NCBI GenBank assembly: GCA_020436025.1
Contig: JAGQYP010000039.1
Coordinates: 1-33,661 of the forward strand
Direction: 5' to 3'
From: Crocinitomicaceae bacterium
Lineage (GTDB): Bacteria > Bacteroidota > Bacteroidia > Flavobacteriales_D > Crocinitomicaceae
Length of the DNA stretch: 33,661 bases
Of this stretch, positions 27,265 to 33,127 are shown piece after piece. The position numbers and the translations under genes are program-made. The notes beneath the pieces are model-generated. The model did no database searches and was not told the DNA's origin. It saw nothing but the letters and a program-made list of their open reading frames with translations. Numbering within the stretch: the stretch's first letter is position 1; each line of letters opens with the position of its first letter.

Positions 27265-27540
27265 TTAATCTTCTTTCTTTGCAGCCGGCTTTTTAGCAGG
27301 TGCTTTTTTTGCGGTTGTAGTTTTCTTTGCCGCAGCAGGTTTTTTAGCAGCCGCTGGTTTCTTTGCAGCAGGCTTTTTAGCTGGAGCTTTCTTTTCAGCA
27401 GCCTCCTCAGAAGCAGATGCAGCTGGAGCAGTGCTCTTTCCTACTGTTCTTCTGATTCCCTTTTCTTTCTTTTGTCTCAACTTACCGTAAGAACCGGCAA
27501 TTCTTTTTCCTCTCTTGGTTTTCTTATCTCCTTTTCCCAT
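27265..27540 (-). CDS. 30S ribosomal protein bTHX with a Lys/Ala/Pro-rich histone-like tail
   Basis: 91 residues. The first 25 (MGKGDKKTKRGKRIAGSYGK, then LRQKK) match the small ribosomal protein THX (Thermus MGKGDRRTRRGK...YGK pattern), which sits in the head of the 30S subunit. After a short linker the remaining half is nearly all Lys, Ala and Pro (repeated AAKKPA units), as in histone H1-like C-terminal tails, and ends in KKED. The native THX is only about 26 residues, so the tail is a large addition. It converges with clpS; a palindrome TTTCTTAAGAAA lies across its end (27253-27264). It could alternatively be named a histone-like protein, but the N-terminus argues for THX. Confidence 0.8.
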   Translation of the reverse strand: MGKGDKKTKRGKRIAGSYGKLRQKKEKGIRRTVGKSTAPAASASEEAAEKKAPAKKPAAKKPAAAKKPAAAKKTTTAKKAPAKKPAAKKED

Positions 27541-27639
27541 TTGATAGTATTGATTTTGAATATTTTGACGAATAAATATAGAAAAAATATTTTAGTGAGG
27601 GACATCTTCCCTATTCTGGCTTAAAGAAGAAACTTCAGA

Positions 27640-27671
27640 TTGCTAGAAATTCATCGAAATGTGTATTTTTA
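27640..27671 (+). promoter_or_regulatory. Probable promoter of the decarboxylase-like lipoprotein gene
   Basis: TTG (27640-27642) is followed after 21 nt by TATTTTTA (27664-27671), a one-mismatch fit to TAnnTTTG. The ATG is at 27682, so the leader would be very short. Confidence 0.4.
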
Positions 27672-27681
27672 AAATAAAAAA

Positions 27682-28458
27682 ATGAGGTTTCTTACATTTC
27701 TATTTCTTATCCCGACTCTCTTTGCATGCAATGAATCTTCAAAAGAAAAGCCCACTACCACCGCAGAAATAAAGAAGGAGGATGAAAATGAACATCCCAA
27801 ACATACAGCAAATCTCGTGCATTACGAAGGAGCCTTGAAAGCAATCATGCATGAAGGCGATTTGTCTGCTAAAGCCTATCTGAAAGACCACGAAATGGAA
27901 ACTGATTTTTATGCCCTTGGAGCATTGAAAGATTTAAAGGGCGAAATACTGATTTGGAATAGTCAACCGATTATTTCAACATATGAAAAAGACAAATTGA
28001 TTATAGATTCTACCTTCAATCATGAAGCCACACTTTTTGTTTATTCCAATGTAAATAAGTGGCAGTCCATTGCTATTCCTTCAGAAATTAAAACTTCAGA
28101 AGAACTAGAAATCTTCATAGAAAAAACGGCTCACGAGAAGGGATTAGACATTGAAAAAGCTTTTCCATTTCTGATAAAAGGTCCAATCAAAGAACTGGAC
28201 TGGCACGTAATCAACTGGCCTGAAGGAGACACGGAACATTCGCATGAAAAACATGTCAGCTCAGGAAAACATGGGGAAATCAGTAATGAAAATGTAGAAA
28301 TCCTTGGTTTTTACAGCAAACACCACCATACGATCTTCACGCATCATACAACAAACATGCACATGCATTTTAGAAGTCAAACACTTCAATTAGCCGGACA
28401 AGTAGATGCTATGCTTCCTGGTGAAAAAATGACGCTTGAACTTCCCCTTACTGAGTAA
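27682..28458 (+). CDS. Lipoprotein resembling acetolactate decarboxylase
   Basis: 258 residues with a lipoprotein signal (FLIPTLFAC, lipidated Cys16), then a polar linker. The body resembles acetolactate decarboxylase: TDFYALGALKDLKGEILIWN (74-93) fits the family's 'lGt...l.GEl...dg', and FPFLIKGPI with LGFYSKHHHTIFTHHTTNMHMHF (208-230) fits its zinc-binding end. Known enzymes of this family bind zinc with three His; here His227 and His229 are present, but the third (GGHV in the family) reads AGQV with Gln240. Nearby extra His residues (214-216, 221-222) might compensate. Acetolactate decarboxylases make acetoin, but a periplasmic lipoprotein form may have another substrate. Its stop lies 7 nt from the end of the convergent gene. 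Confidence 0.6.
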   Translation: MRFLTFLFLIPTLFACNESSKEKPTTTAEIKKEDENEHPKHTANLVHYEGALKAIMHEGDLSAKAYLKDHEMETDFYALGALKDLKGEILIWNSQPIISTYEKDKLIIDSTFNHEATLFVYSNVNKWQSIAIPSEIKTSEELEIFIEKTAHEKGLDIEKAFPFLIKGPIKELDWHVINWPEGDTEHSHEKHVSSGKHGEISNENVEILGFYSKHHHTIFTHHTTNMHMHFRSQTLQLAGQVDAMLPGEKMTLELPLTE

Positions 28459-28465
28459 GAGAAGT

Positions 28466-29311
28466 CTAAGAGTTGCGCATGGCCATTTTCTGTTGTTCCT
28501 TTTTCTCTAAAGCCTTTTCTCTGGTCGTGCCACAGATCTTATCCCAAATAAAGGAAACCTCCCCAAAATTGGTATTGGTATCTGAATGATGAATATTGTG
28601 CCAGGAAGAACTATTCAATAAAAGGTATTTCGTAATCCATTCCATGGGTCTGAAAGTGACTCCACAATGCAAATACAAATTCAGGAAAACAAAAGAAACA
28701 ATGGCTGAAAAGTAAAAAGGAGCAAAATGCTTGGCTTCGGGCATACATATCAACAATAAAGGCTAGAAGGTAAGCACCGTTTCCACGGGTCCGACCGCAA
28801 ACCCAGCAAAAGGAGTTGGATCACGGAAAGAATGATGATGGGCGTGGAAAGGAAAAAACATACGCGTATGTAAAAAACGATGTTTCCAATAGGTCCAGGC
28901 ATCAATAGCCACAATTCCCAAATACATTTGAATCACCGCTTGCCACCAGTTTAAGCCCATTTCTTCCAGAGTCCAGGCCAAACCAGTTGGATACCCCGCC
29001 AAAGCCAAAGCTGTAGGCCAAGCCGCCATGGCACCCACCAAAAACATGGCACGAGAAGTCCCGAAAATCTCTCTTCCCAGAGGCGGTTTCTTTTTCCGTT
29101 CTCCTTGGATTCTCTGCCCATTTCGCTCCGAAAACCAATAAACAATGGCACCGAAAGAAAGCAAAGGAATAATGATGACAGCAAATAAAATGAGAAATGT
29201 TTTGTAGTAGAGAATCGGATCCGGATGCAAAAGACCAGAAGCAGGAACGAGAACCACCACGGCCCAATCGATCACTTCTGCCACTTTACCGGCAAAGATG
29301 CTTTTTTTCAT
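28466..29311 (-). pseudogene. Fatty acid hydroxylase / sterol desaturase family, interrupted by an in-frame TAG
   Basis: Two adjacent frames in the same register form one 281-codon gene. The first part (29311 to 28766) has a membrane-span N-terminus, WKHRFLHTRMFFPFHAHHHS with the HxxxH and HxxHH iron ligands, and ends ...GPVETVLTF. TAG at 28765-28763 follows. The same frame continues PLLLICMPEAKHFAPFYF and then has the third ligand cluster, WHNIHHSDTNTNFG, so the product after the stop is essential for a di-iron site. This is one nonsense codon, not a frameshift. Intact members are non-haem di-iron membrane hydroxylases acting on fatty acids, carotenoids or sterols. It may be a recent pseudogene, a sequencing error, or a stop that is read through. 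The ATG is at 29311. Confidence 0.8.
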
Positions 29312-29572
29312 GTGTAAATAAATTGTGTTCGATAACTGAGTGGAAAGTTAGTTATTTTTTGGATTGGATGGAGTTTTGGACTTTTGGATTTTTGGATGAG
29401 CAGGGGTATCGGTTTTTAGTGGGTTTGGATTTTTACTGTTCACTCAAACTTTGCACTCACACTGTTTAAGTTACACGGAGATGCACGGAGAAGGCACGGT
29501 GATGCACGGAGATAATTTTTAGCTTTCCTCTTGCTCATCCCTCTTACTCTTGCTCAATACTGTTGCTCGCTA
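29312..29572. other. Gene-free stretch with low-complexity repeats
   Basis: No gene is visible. 29361-29400 is built of TTTTGGA-like units. 29471-29513 contains ACACGGAGATGCACGGAG and related CACGGAG units, the same style of repeat as at 3781-3815. 29529-29569 repeats CTTGCTC/CTTACTC. The open frame that crosses part of it is the antisense of the hydroxylase gene. Confidence 0.6.
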
Positions 29573-29802
29573 CCCTTCGACTATGCTTCGACATGGTTCG
29601 ACAGGCTCACCACAGGAGCTCAGTTCGCTCAGGGACCGTTTACCTTTTTTTACGTTGGCCGCAATCTCTTTCTGTCAATCACTCTCTGCTTGGCATTGCG
29701 GCCTACCCTCTTATTTCCTTTATTACGGTCACTGAGCAGTTTCGAGCAGAACGTAGTGGAGTCGAGAAACAGTCGAAGTGTTGGGAGTTTTTTAACGAAA
29801 CA
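29573..29802. repeat. Palindromic repeat copy A (about 230 bp)
   Basis: First of three related elements. Its inner arms are a perfect 9-bp pair: GGCCGCAAT (29657-29665) and ATTGCGGCC (29695-29703). Outer arms carry GACCGT/ACGGTC and CTCAG/CTGAG pairs. Its left end (29573-29615) differs from copies B and C and reads TTCGACAGGCTCACCACAGG, a motif frequent in Bacteroidota intergenic repeats. Open frames through it are not genes. Confidence 0.85.
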
Positions 29803-29818
29803 AATACTTCTACTAGCC

Positions 29819-30052
29819 CCCCTTCGACAGAACTTCGACTGATTATTCCGCTTTGCTACATAATCGCTCAGTTCGCTCAGGGACCGTTAGCTTTTGATTT
29901 ACGTTGGCCGCAGTCTCTTTCGGTTAAACTTCCTCTGCATGGCATTGCGGCCTACCCCCTTCTATCCTTTTCCACGGTCGCTGAGCAGTTTCGAGCGGAA
30001 CGCAGTGAAGTCGAGAAACAGTCGAAGTGTTGGGAGTTTTTTAACCGAAACA
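29819..30052. repeat. Palindromic repeat copy B, upstream of the GIY-YIG gene
   Basis: Same element as copy A. Outer arms CTTCGACTG (29833-29841) and CAGTCGAAG (30019-30027) are perfect complements; GACCGT (29882-29887) pairs with ACGGTC (29974-29979), and GGCCGCA (29906-29912) with TGCGGCC (29946-29952). The whole element can fold into one long imperfect hairpin. Its first 68 bases differ from copy C at only two positions. It ends 37 nt before the GIY-YIG start. Confidence 0.88.
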
Positions 30053-30057
30053 ATTTA

Positions 30058-30065
30058 TATCTTTG
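30058..30065 (+). promoter_or_regulatory. -7 box (TATCTTTG) for the GIY-YIG gene
   Basis: TATCTTTG fully matches TAnnTTTG, 24 nt before the ATG. The nearest upstream TTG (30030-30032) lies inside the right end of palindrome B at 25 nt spacing, slightly longer than usual, so the repeat itself may supply the -33 element. Confidence 0.5.
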
Positions 30066-30089
30066 ACTTAACCACTTTAAATCTCAAAA

Positions 30090-30371
30090 ATGAAATCAGC
30101 ATATATGTACATTTTAGAATGTTCCGATGATTCGTTCTATGTCGGATCTACCATTGATCTTAGTTTAAGAATTATTGAACACAACAGCGGAATAGGCGCC
30201 AATTACACGAAAAAGAGAATTCCCGTAAAACTCATTTATAATGAAGAATTCGATTCCATTGAAGAAGCTTTTTTGAGAGAAAAACAAGTTCAAAAATGGT
30301 CTAGAAAGAAAAAAATAGCACTAATCAAAGGAGAATTCGATAGACTAAAAGAATTGAGTCGGGGAAAATGA
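30090..30371 (+). CDS. Small GIY-YIG nuclease-family protein (UPF0213-like)
   Basis: 93 residues forming a single GIY-YIG domain. Visible motifs are YMYILECSDDSFYVGST (5-21, the GIY...YIG equivalent), Arg27 in LSLRIIEHNSG, ANYTKKRIPVKLIY (37-50), and Glu64 in FLREKQVQKWSRKKK, the metal-binding Glu. These are the residues needed for a single-strand nick in the superfamily. The family is abundant in Bacteroidota, and its cellular role is not settled. Here the gene sits between palindromes B and C, 37 and 24 nt away, with no other gene nearby. This suggests it belongs to the repeat element (inference). The ATG is preceded by an A-rich tract and a good -7 box. Confidence 0.88.
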   Translation: MKSAYMYILECSDDSFYVGSTIDLSLRIIEHNSGIGANYTKKRIPVKLIYNEEFDSIEEAFLREKQVQKWSRKKKIALIKGEFDRLKELSRGK

Positions 30372-30395
30372 AGTTGGTTTGGATCGAACCGACTG

Positions 30396-30625
30396 CCCTT
30401 CGACAGAACTTCGACTGATTATTCCGCTTTACTCCATAATCGCTCAGTTCGCTCAGGGACCGTTTACCTTTTTTTACGTTGGACGCAATCTCTTCCAGTC
30501 AATTTCTCTCTGCTTAGCATTGCGGCCTACCCTCTCCTATCCTTTTCCACGGTCACTGAGCAACTTTGAGTGAAGCGAAGCGGAATCGAAAAGTAGTCGA
30601 AGTGTTGGGAGGTATTAACTGAAAC
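30396..30625. repeat. Palindromic repeat copy C, downstream of the GIY-YIG gene
   Basis: Third copy, in the same orientation as A and B. Left 68 bases match copy B at 66 positions. The inner arm is mutated (GGACGCAAT instead of GGCCGCAAT), and the right arm has diverged (TGAGTGAAGCGAAGCGGA), so this copy looks older or decaying at one end. Confidence 0.85.
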
Positions 30626-30655
30626 TTACAGGATTTTAAGTGTAGTGTAGCTTAT

Positions 30656-30696
30656 GCAATTGGGGTGCATTTTGTTGCAATTGAGTGTATTTTGGA
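30656..30696. repeat. Imperfect 21-bp tandem duplication
   Basis: GCAATTGGGGTGCATTTTG (30656 onward) is followed directly by GCAATTGAGTGTATTTTG (30677 onward). The rest of the 438-bp gene-free stretch 30372-30809 holds palindrome C and a promoter-like site at 30739; I see no gene in it. Confidence 0.6.
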
Positions 30697-30738
30697 GCGA
30701 AAGGTGAAGTTGGGTGGCAAAAAATGCATGTGTTTTCT

Positions 30739-30770
30739 TATTTTTGGGATTACTACAAATAACCTATCGT
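30739..30770 (+). promoter_or_regulatory. Promoter-leader of the first array gene
   Basis: TATTTTTG (30739-30746) fits TAnnTTTG; the TTG at 30710-30712 is 26 nt upstream, a little far. The bases after it (to ACCTATC at about 30762-30768) resemble the leaders at 31130, 31791 and 32494. Confidence 0.45.
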
Positions 30771-30809
30771 GAGTATGACTATACTCTCATTGAATTCTAA
30801 TTGAAAAAT

Positions 30810-31115
30810 ATGACTTCTACTAACCTAAAGTTCGTATACCACATAATAACAACGTTGTTATTCATCGAATTAACACTTACTATTTTTGGACCTTGGACTT
30901 TTGGACAATGGATTGGAGATGTAATATATTTTTATGGAATTATTGCTTCAATTATAATCTGGGGATTAATTGTTTACATTAAGTCTCCATTTAGAAATGA
31001 AATTGCAAGAAAAATTAGAGTTCTATTGTCCCTGGGAATGGTAATTACTCCAATTTATTTTGTTTTGCAACTGTCTTTCTTTTTTGGAGGAGAGGAACAA
31101 GGAATGCCTTTTTAA
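30810..31115 (+). CDS. Small three-span membrane protein, unknown function
   Basis: 101 residues from the ATG at 30810; a TTG three codons earlier is the only longer start. Hydrophobic segments lie at about 8-25, 36-54 and 68-92, with a basic loop (KSPFRNEIARKIR) between the second and third. The short tail is GGEEQGMPF. No family is recognised. It is the first of a row of short plus-strand genes that share a promoter-leader sequence. Proteins of this shape occur among accessory and immunity genes, but nothing here proves that role. Confidence 0.65.
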   Translation: MTSTNLKFVYHIITTLLFIELTLTIFGPWTFGQWIGDVIYFYGIIASIIIWGLIVYIKSPFRNEIARKIRVLLSLGMVITPIYFVLQLSFFFGGEEQGMPF

Positions 31116-31160
31116 TAAACTTTAATACATTTTGAGGCAAACTTAATAACCTATAACTTT

Positions 31161-31223
31161 ATGGAAATCTCATTTAGTTTTCATCTGTTTTATAAAGAAT
31201 TAATACCAATACCTAATCAATGA
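31161..31223 (+). CDS. 20-codon leader ORF overlapping the start of the lipoprotein gene
   Basis: ATG at 31161 opens MEISFSFHLFYKELIPIPNQ and its TGA (31221-31223) overlaps the lipoprotein ATG (31220-31222) as ATGA. The leader upstream (31130-31160) aligns with those of the neighbouring array genes, and this ATG occupies the position of their start codons. It may be a coupling peptide or the remnant of a deleted gene. Too short to be certain. Confidence 0.4.
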   Translation: MEISFSFHLFYKELIPIPNQ

Positions 31224-31768
31224 AAAACTTTATAATCCTCATATTAATCGGTTTATTTATTATTTCCTGCGGACCTACAAAGAAAATTTCTGAAATAGAA
31301 ATTATTGAAGAAAATGAAAATGGAAACAAAGGAATATTTCAAGTTCAGATAAAAAAGGAAGGTTCAGTTCGATATCAGGAATACAATATTGACTCAGAAG
31401 GAGCTAAATTTGGAATGAGAAGTGGGTTTGATGGAAGTGTAATTGCATACATTACCCCAACCACGGTACAAGTGAAAACTAAAATCTCATCTAATCCTAG
31501 TTTAAATAGGACTAAAATACTTAGTCCTACTGTAATTACTTTAGATAGCACTGAATTATCAATAGAAGGAATAGATGAATCATCGAAAAACATTGTATAT
31601 GTAAAAATTGCAAGAAAACCAATGTATAATTATATAAAATGGATTACCAACGATAGTTTAAGCATTGGTATAGAATACAGTGGAGAATCAGTTGGTGTTA
31701 GAGATGGATTACCTGATGAAATATGGGATGTATTATGGAAGAACGGTAAGTATGTCTTCTATCAATAG
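31220..31768 (+). CDS. Lipoprotein of unknown function
   Basis: 182 residues. The N-terminus is a lipoprotein signal, MKNFIILILIGLFIISCGPT, with the lipobox ending at Cys17, so the protein should be anchored in the envelope. The rest is beta-rich and polar with no Cys and no known motif; the last part (SVGVRDGLPDEIWDVLWKNGKYVF) is the most conserved-looking. It may be translated by coupling from the 20-codon ORF in front. The TTG of the next promoter begins just after its stop. Confidence 0.7.
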   Translation: MKNFIILILIGLFIISCGPTKKISEIEIIEENENGNKGIFQVQIKKEGSVRYQEYNIDSEGAKFGMRSGFDGSVIAYITPTTVQVKTKISSNPSLNRTKILSPTVITLDSTELSIEGIDESSKNIVYVKIARKPMYNYIKWITNDSLSIGIEYSGESVGVRDGLPDEIWDVLWKNGKYVFYQ

Positions 31769-31798
31769 TTGTAACAATTCCCAAGTTTTATATTTTTG
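31769..31798 (+). promoter_or_regulatory. Promoter (TTG - 19 nt - TATTTTTG) of the 31823 gene
   Basis: TTG (31769-31771) and TATTTTTG (31791-31798) are separated by exactly 19 nt, a full consensus match. Transcription should begin near 31804, with a leader of about 19 nt. The -7 box starts the repeat shared with 32494. Confidence 0.7.
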
Positions 31799-31825
31799 AG
31801 CTAATCTAAATGACCTAATTCTATG
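31791..31825 (+). repeat. Duplicated promoter-leader, copy 1 (identical to 32494-32528)
   Basis: Thirty-five bases from the -7 box through the start codon are identical to 32494-32528. They read TATTTTTGAGCTAATC, then TAAATGACCTAATTCT and ATG. The proteins that follow the two copies are unrelated. Confidence 0.95.
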
Positions 31826-32272
31826 ATTGAAATCAATCAAATTAAAACTGTTCCATACGGAGAAAAAATCTTTAATTTTTCTGAATTCGTTCATGAACTT
31901 CGAGAAATTAAAATTGATTGTGAAGTCATCTACATAGGATTACAGAGCTCTTCCATTAATCCAGAAATAATTAAATACCATAACTATTACATTATTGGAA
32001 TTGACCAAGGATTATTGATTTACAATACAGAAAATAACGAAACAATATTCAAGAAACTTGATTGGAATTATTCTTTCAGTAAAATAATGGATCGAAAGTT
32101 ATTTGTTTTTGCTGGGCCTTCTCTTATTGTTTTTGAAGGAAGTTCTGAAATAGTTTCTAAAACGTTCCCAGATATTGTTGATTCCATTGAGCAGATAAAC
32201 AAATCAGAATACAATATCCACTTATTCGATGAATCAAAGATCATTTTCAAATTAACTGATTATAAAAAGTGA
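31823..32272 (+). CDS. Soluble protein of unknown function, possible immunity-type protein
   Basis: 149 residues without signal peptide or membrane span. It is acidic, with many Ile, and alternates short beta strands (YYIIGIDQGLLIYN, RKLFVFAGPSLIVFEGSSE). I do not recognise the family. Its TGA is directly followed by the ATG of the next gene (TGAATG), so the two are translated as a pair. Short cytoplasmic proteins in rows, each with its own promoter, are typical of immunity genes against polymorphic toxins; that reading is inference. Confidence 0.65.
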   Translation: MIEINQIKTVPYGEKIFNFSEFVHELREIKIDCEVIYIGLQSSSINPEIIKYHNYYIIGIDQGLLIYNTENNETIFKKLDWNYSFSKIMDRKLFVFAGPSLIVFEGSSEIVSKTFPDIVDSIEQINKSEYNIHLFDESKIIFKLTDYKK

Positions 32273-32479
32273 ATGAACATTAACCAATACTTTTTCAAAA
32301 ATATCCTCTGGGTAAAAAAGAAAAACACAGTTTTCTATGAAGCAGAAGTGGAAGGAAAGCAAATTTATTTGAGACTTAATGATTTTCCAGAAGAACCCAT
32401 GTATACATTGATAGTGGATAAAGAGGAAAAAGATCTAGACGACCTGCCAAGTTGTTGGAAGTTGAGATTGGGCAATTAA
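32273..32479 (+). CDS. Small immunity-like protein
   Basis: 68 residues, beta-rich. The pattern KKNTVFYEAEVEGKQIYLRL, then NDFPEEPMYTLIV and DLDDLPSCWKL resembles small immunity proteins of polymorphic toxin systems, in which an acidic '.DD.P..W' ending is frequent (from memory, not checked). It starts directly after the stop of the preceding gene with no spacer, so it is translationally coupled. No toxin gene is in the window. An alternative is the conserved core of a larger protein that has been trimmed. Confidence 0.6.
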   Translation: MNINQYFFKNILWVKKKNTVFYEAEVEGKQIYLRLNDFPEEPMYTLIVDKEEKDLDDLPSCWKLRLGN

Positions 32480-32501
32480 ATTTCAGAGTTTTGTATTTTT
32501 G
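32468..32501 (+). promoter_or_regulatory. Promoter (TTG - 23 nt - TATTTTTG) of the 32526 gene
   Basis: TTG (32468-32470) lies within the end of the previous gene, and TATTTTTG (32494-32501) follows after 23 nt, at the upper limit of the normal spacing. The leader is the second copy of the 35-nt repeat. Confidence 0.6.
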
Positions 32502-32528
32502 AGCTAATCTAAATGACCTAATTCTATG
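32494..32528 (+). repeat. Duplicated promoter-leader, copy 2 (identical to 31791-31825)
   Basis: Identical over 35 nt to 31791-31825, including the -7 box and start codon. Similarity extends a few bases further upstream (AGTTTTRTATTTTTG), then stops. Confidence 0.95.
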
Positions 32529-33077
32529 AAGAACTATCTTGGAATAGCAATTATAACACCTACAGTGCTGTGTATATCATTATTGATATATAATCTTAGC
32601 GAAGTATCAGAAATATCTCTTCTTCCTCAATTTGAATCTAATGTAGTTGCAACCATTTTTATTGCTATTATTTACTTTGCTCTTTTAGCATTTCTTACAA
32701 TTAAATCGAAGGCAATAGATAGAAATAAATTTAGTCAGATTAAAGCAATATTTATTTGGTTATGGCTGTTCCTTTTGTCAATAACCATGGGGTTTTTAAT
32801 TACAATAAGTTTTAAGTGGAATATCAACTATTGGTTTAGAAGCAATACAGTTGAAGAAATAGAAATAACTATCATTGATAAAAGAATTTCACAAGGCAGA
32901 GGGACTTATTACTATATTGAATTTGAAAGCTTAGATGAAACTTATGACTACAAAGTACCAAAGTCGGACTATTCTAAATTTACTATTGGAAAAAGTTATA
33001 CTGTTTCTGTCCAAAAAGGATATTTTGAAGGATGGTTTCTGCAGGATAAATTAGCACCTAAATCAAGTGATAATTAA
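32526..33077 (+). CDS. Membrane protein with a C-terminal beta domain, unknown function
   Basis: 183 residues. Three hydrophobic segments lie at about 5-22, 40-58 and 75-96, separated by a basic loop (KSKAIDRNKFSQIK). The last 80 residues are soluble and beta-rich (EEIEITIIDKRISQGRGTYY, then YIEFESLDETYDYKVPKSDY), resembling the small OB-like soluble parts of DUF3592-type membrane proteins, but this is only a resemblance. It uses its own promoter and the duplicated leader. Confidence 0.68.
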   Translation: MKNYLGIAIITPTVLCISLLIYNLSEVSEISLLPQFESNVVATIFIAIIYFALLAFLTIKSKAIDRNKFSQIKAIFIWLWLFLLSITMGFLITISFKWNINYWFRSNTVEEIEITIIDKRISQGRGTYYYIEFESLDETYDYKVPKSDYSKFTIGKSYTVSVQKGYFEGWFLQDKLAPKSSDN

Positions 33078-33099
33078 TTCAAAAAATCCTCAAGTTTTG

Positions 33100-33107
33100 T
33101 ATTTTTA
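33100..33107 (+). promoter_or_regulatory. Degenerate -7 box (TATTTTTA) before the last lipoprotein gene
   Basis: CAAGTTTTGTATTTTTAGGCT closely matches the promoter region of the two preceding array genes, but the final G of the -7 box is A and no TTG lies at the right distance. Confidence 0.35.
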
Positions 33108-33127
33108 GGCTGTAAAGGAACTTAACC

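Noticed and set aside
27252..27265. Palindrome ATTTCTTAAGAAAT as a terminator
   Set aside because: It is a short all-AT-rich stem without a clear loop or T-run and overlaps the bTHX stop codon. It was only mentioned in that gene's entry.
28466..28756. Separate small gene downstream of the hydroxylase
   Set aside because: It is in the same frame as the upstream part and carries the missing histidine motif, so it is the second half of one broken gene.
29197..29469. A 90-codon plus-strand frame
   Set aside because: It is mostly the antisense of the hydroxylase start and then low-complexity repeats.
29563..30066. A 167-codon open frame (and others at 29531, 29894, 30379) across the palindromes
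   Set aside because: They lie entirely within the repeats, show the same translated block twice, and have no start signal. They are repeat artefacts.
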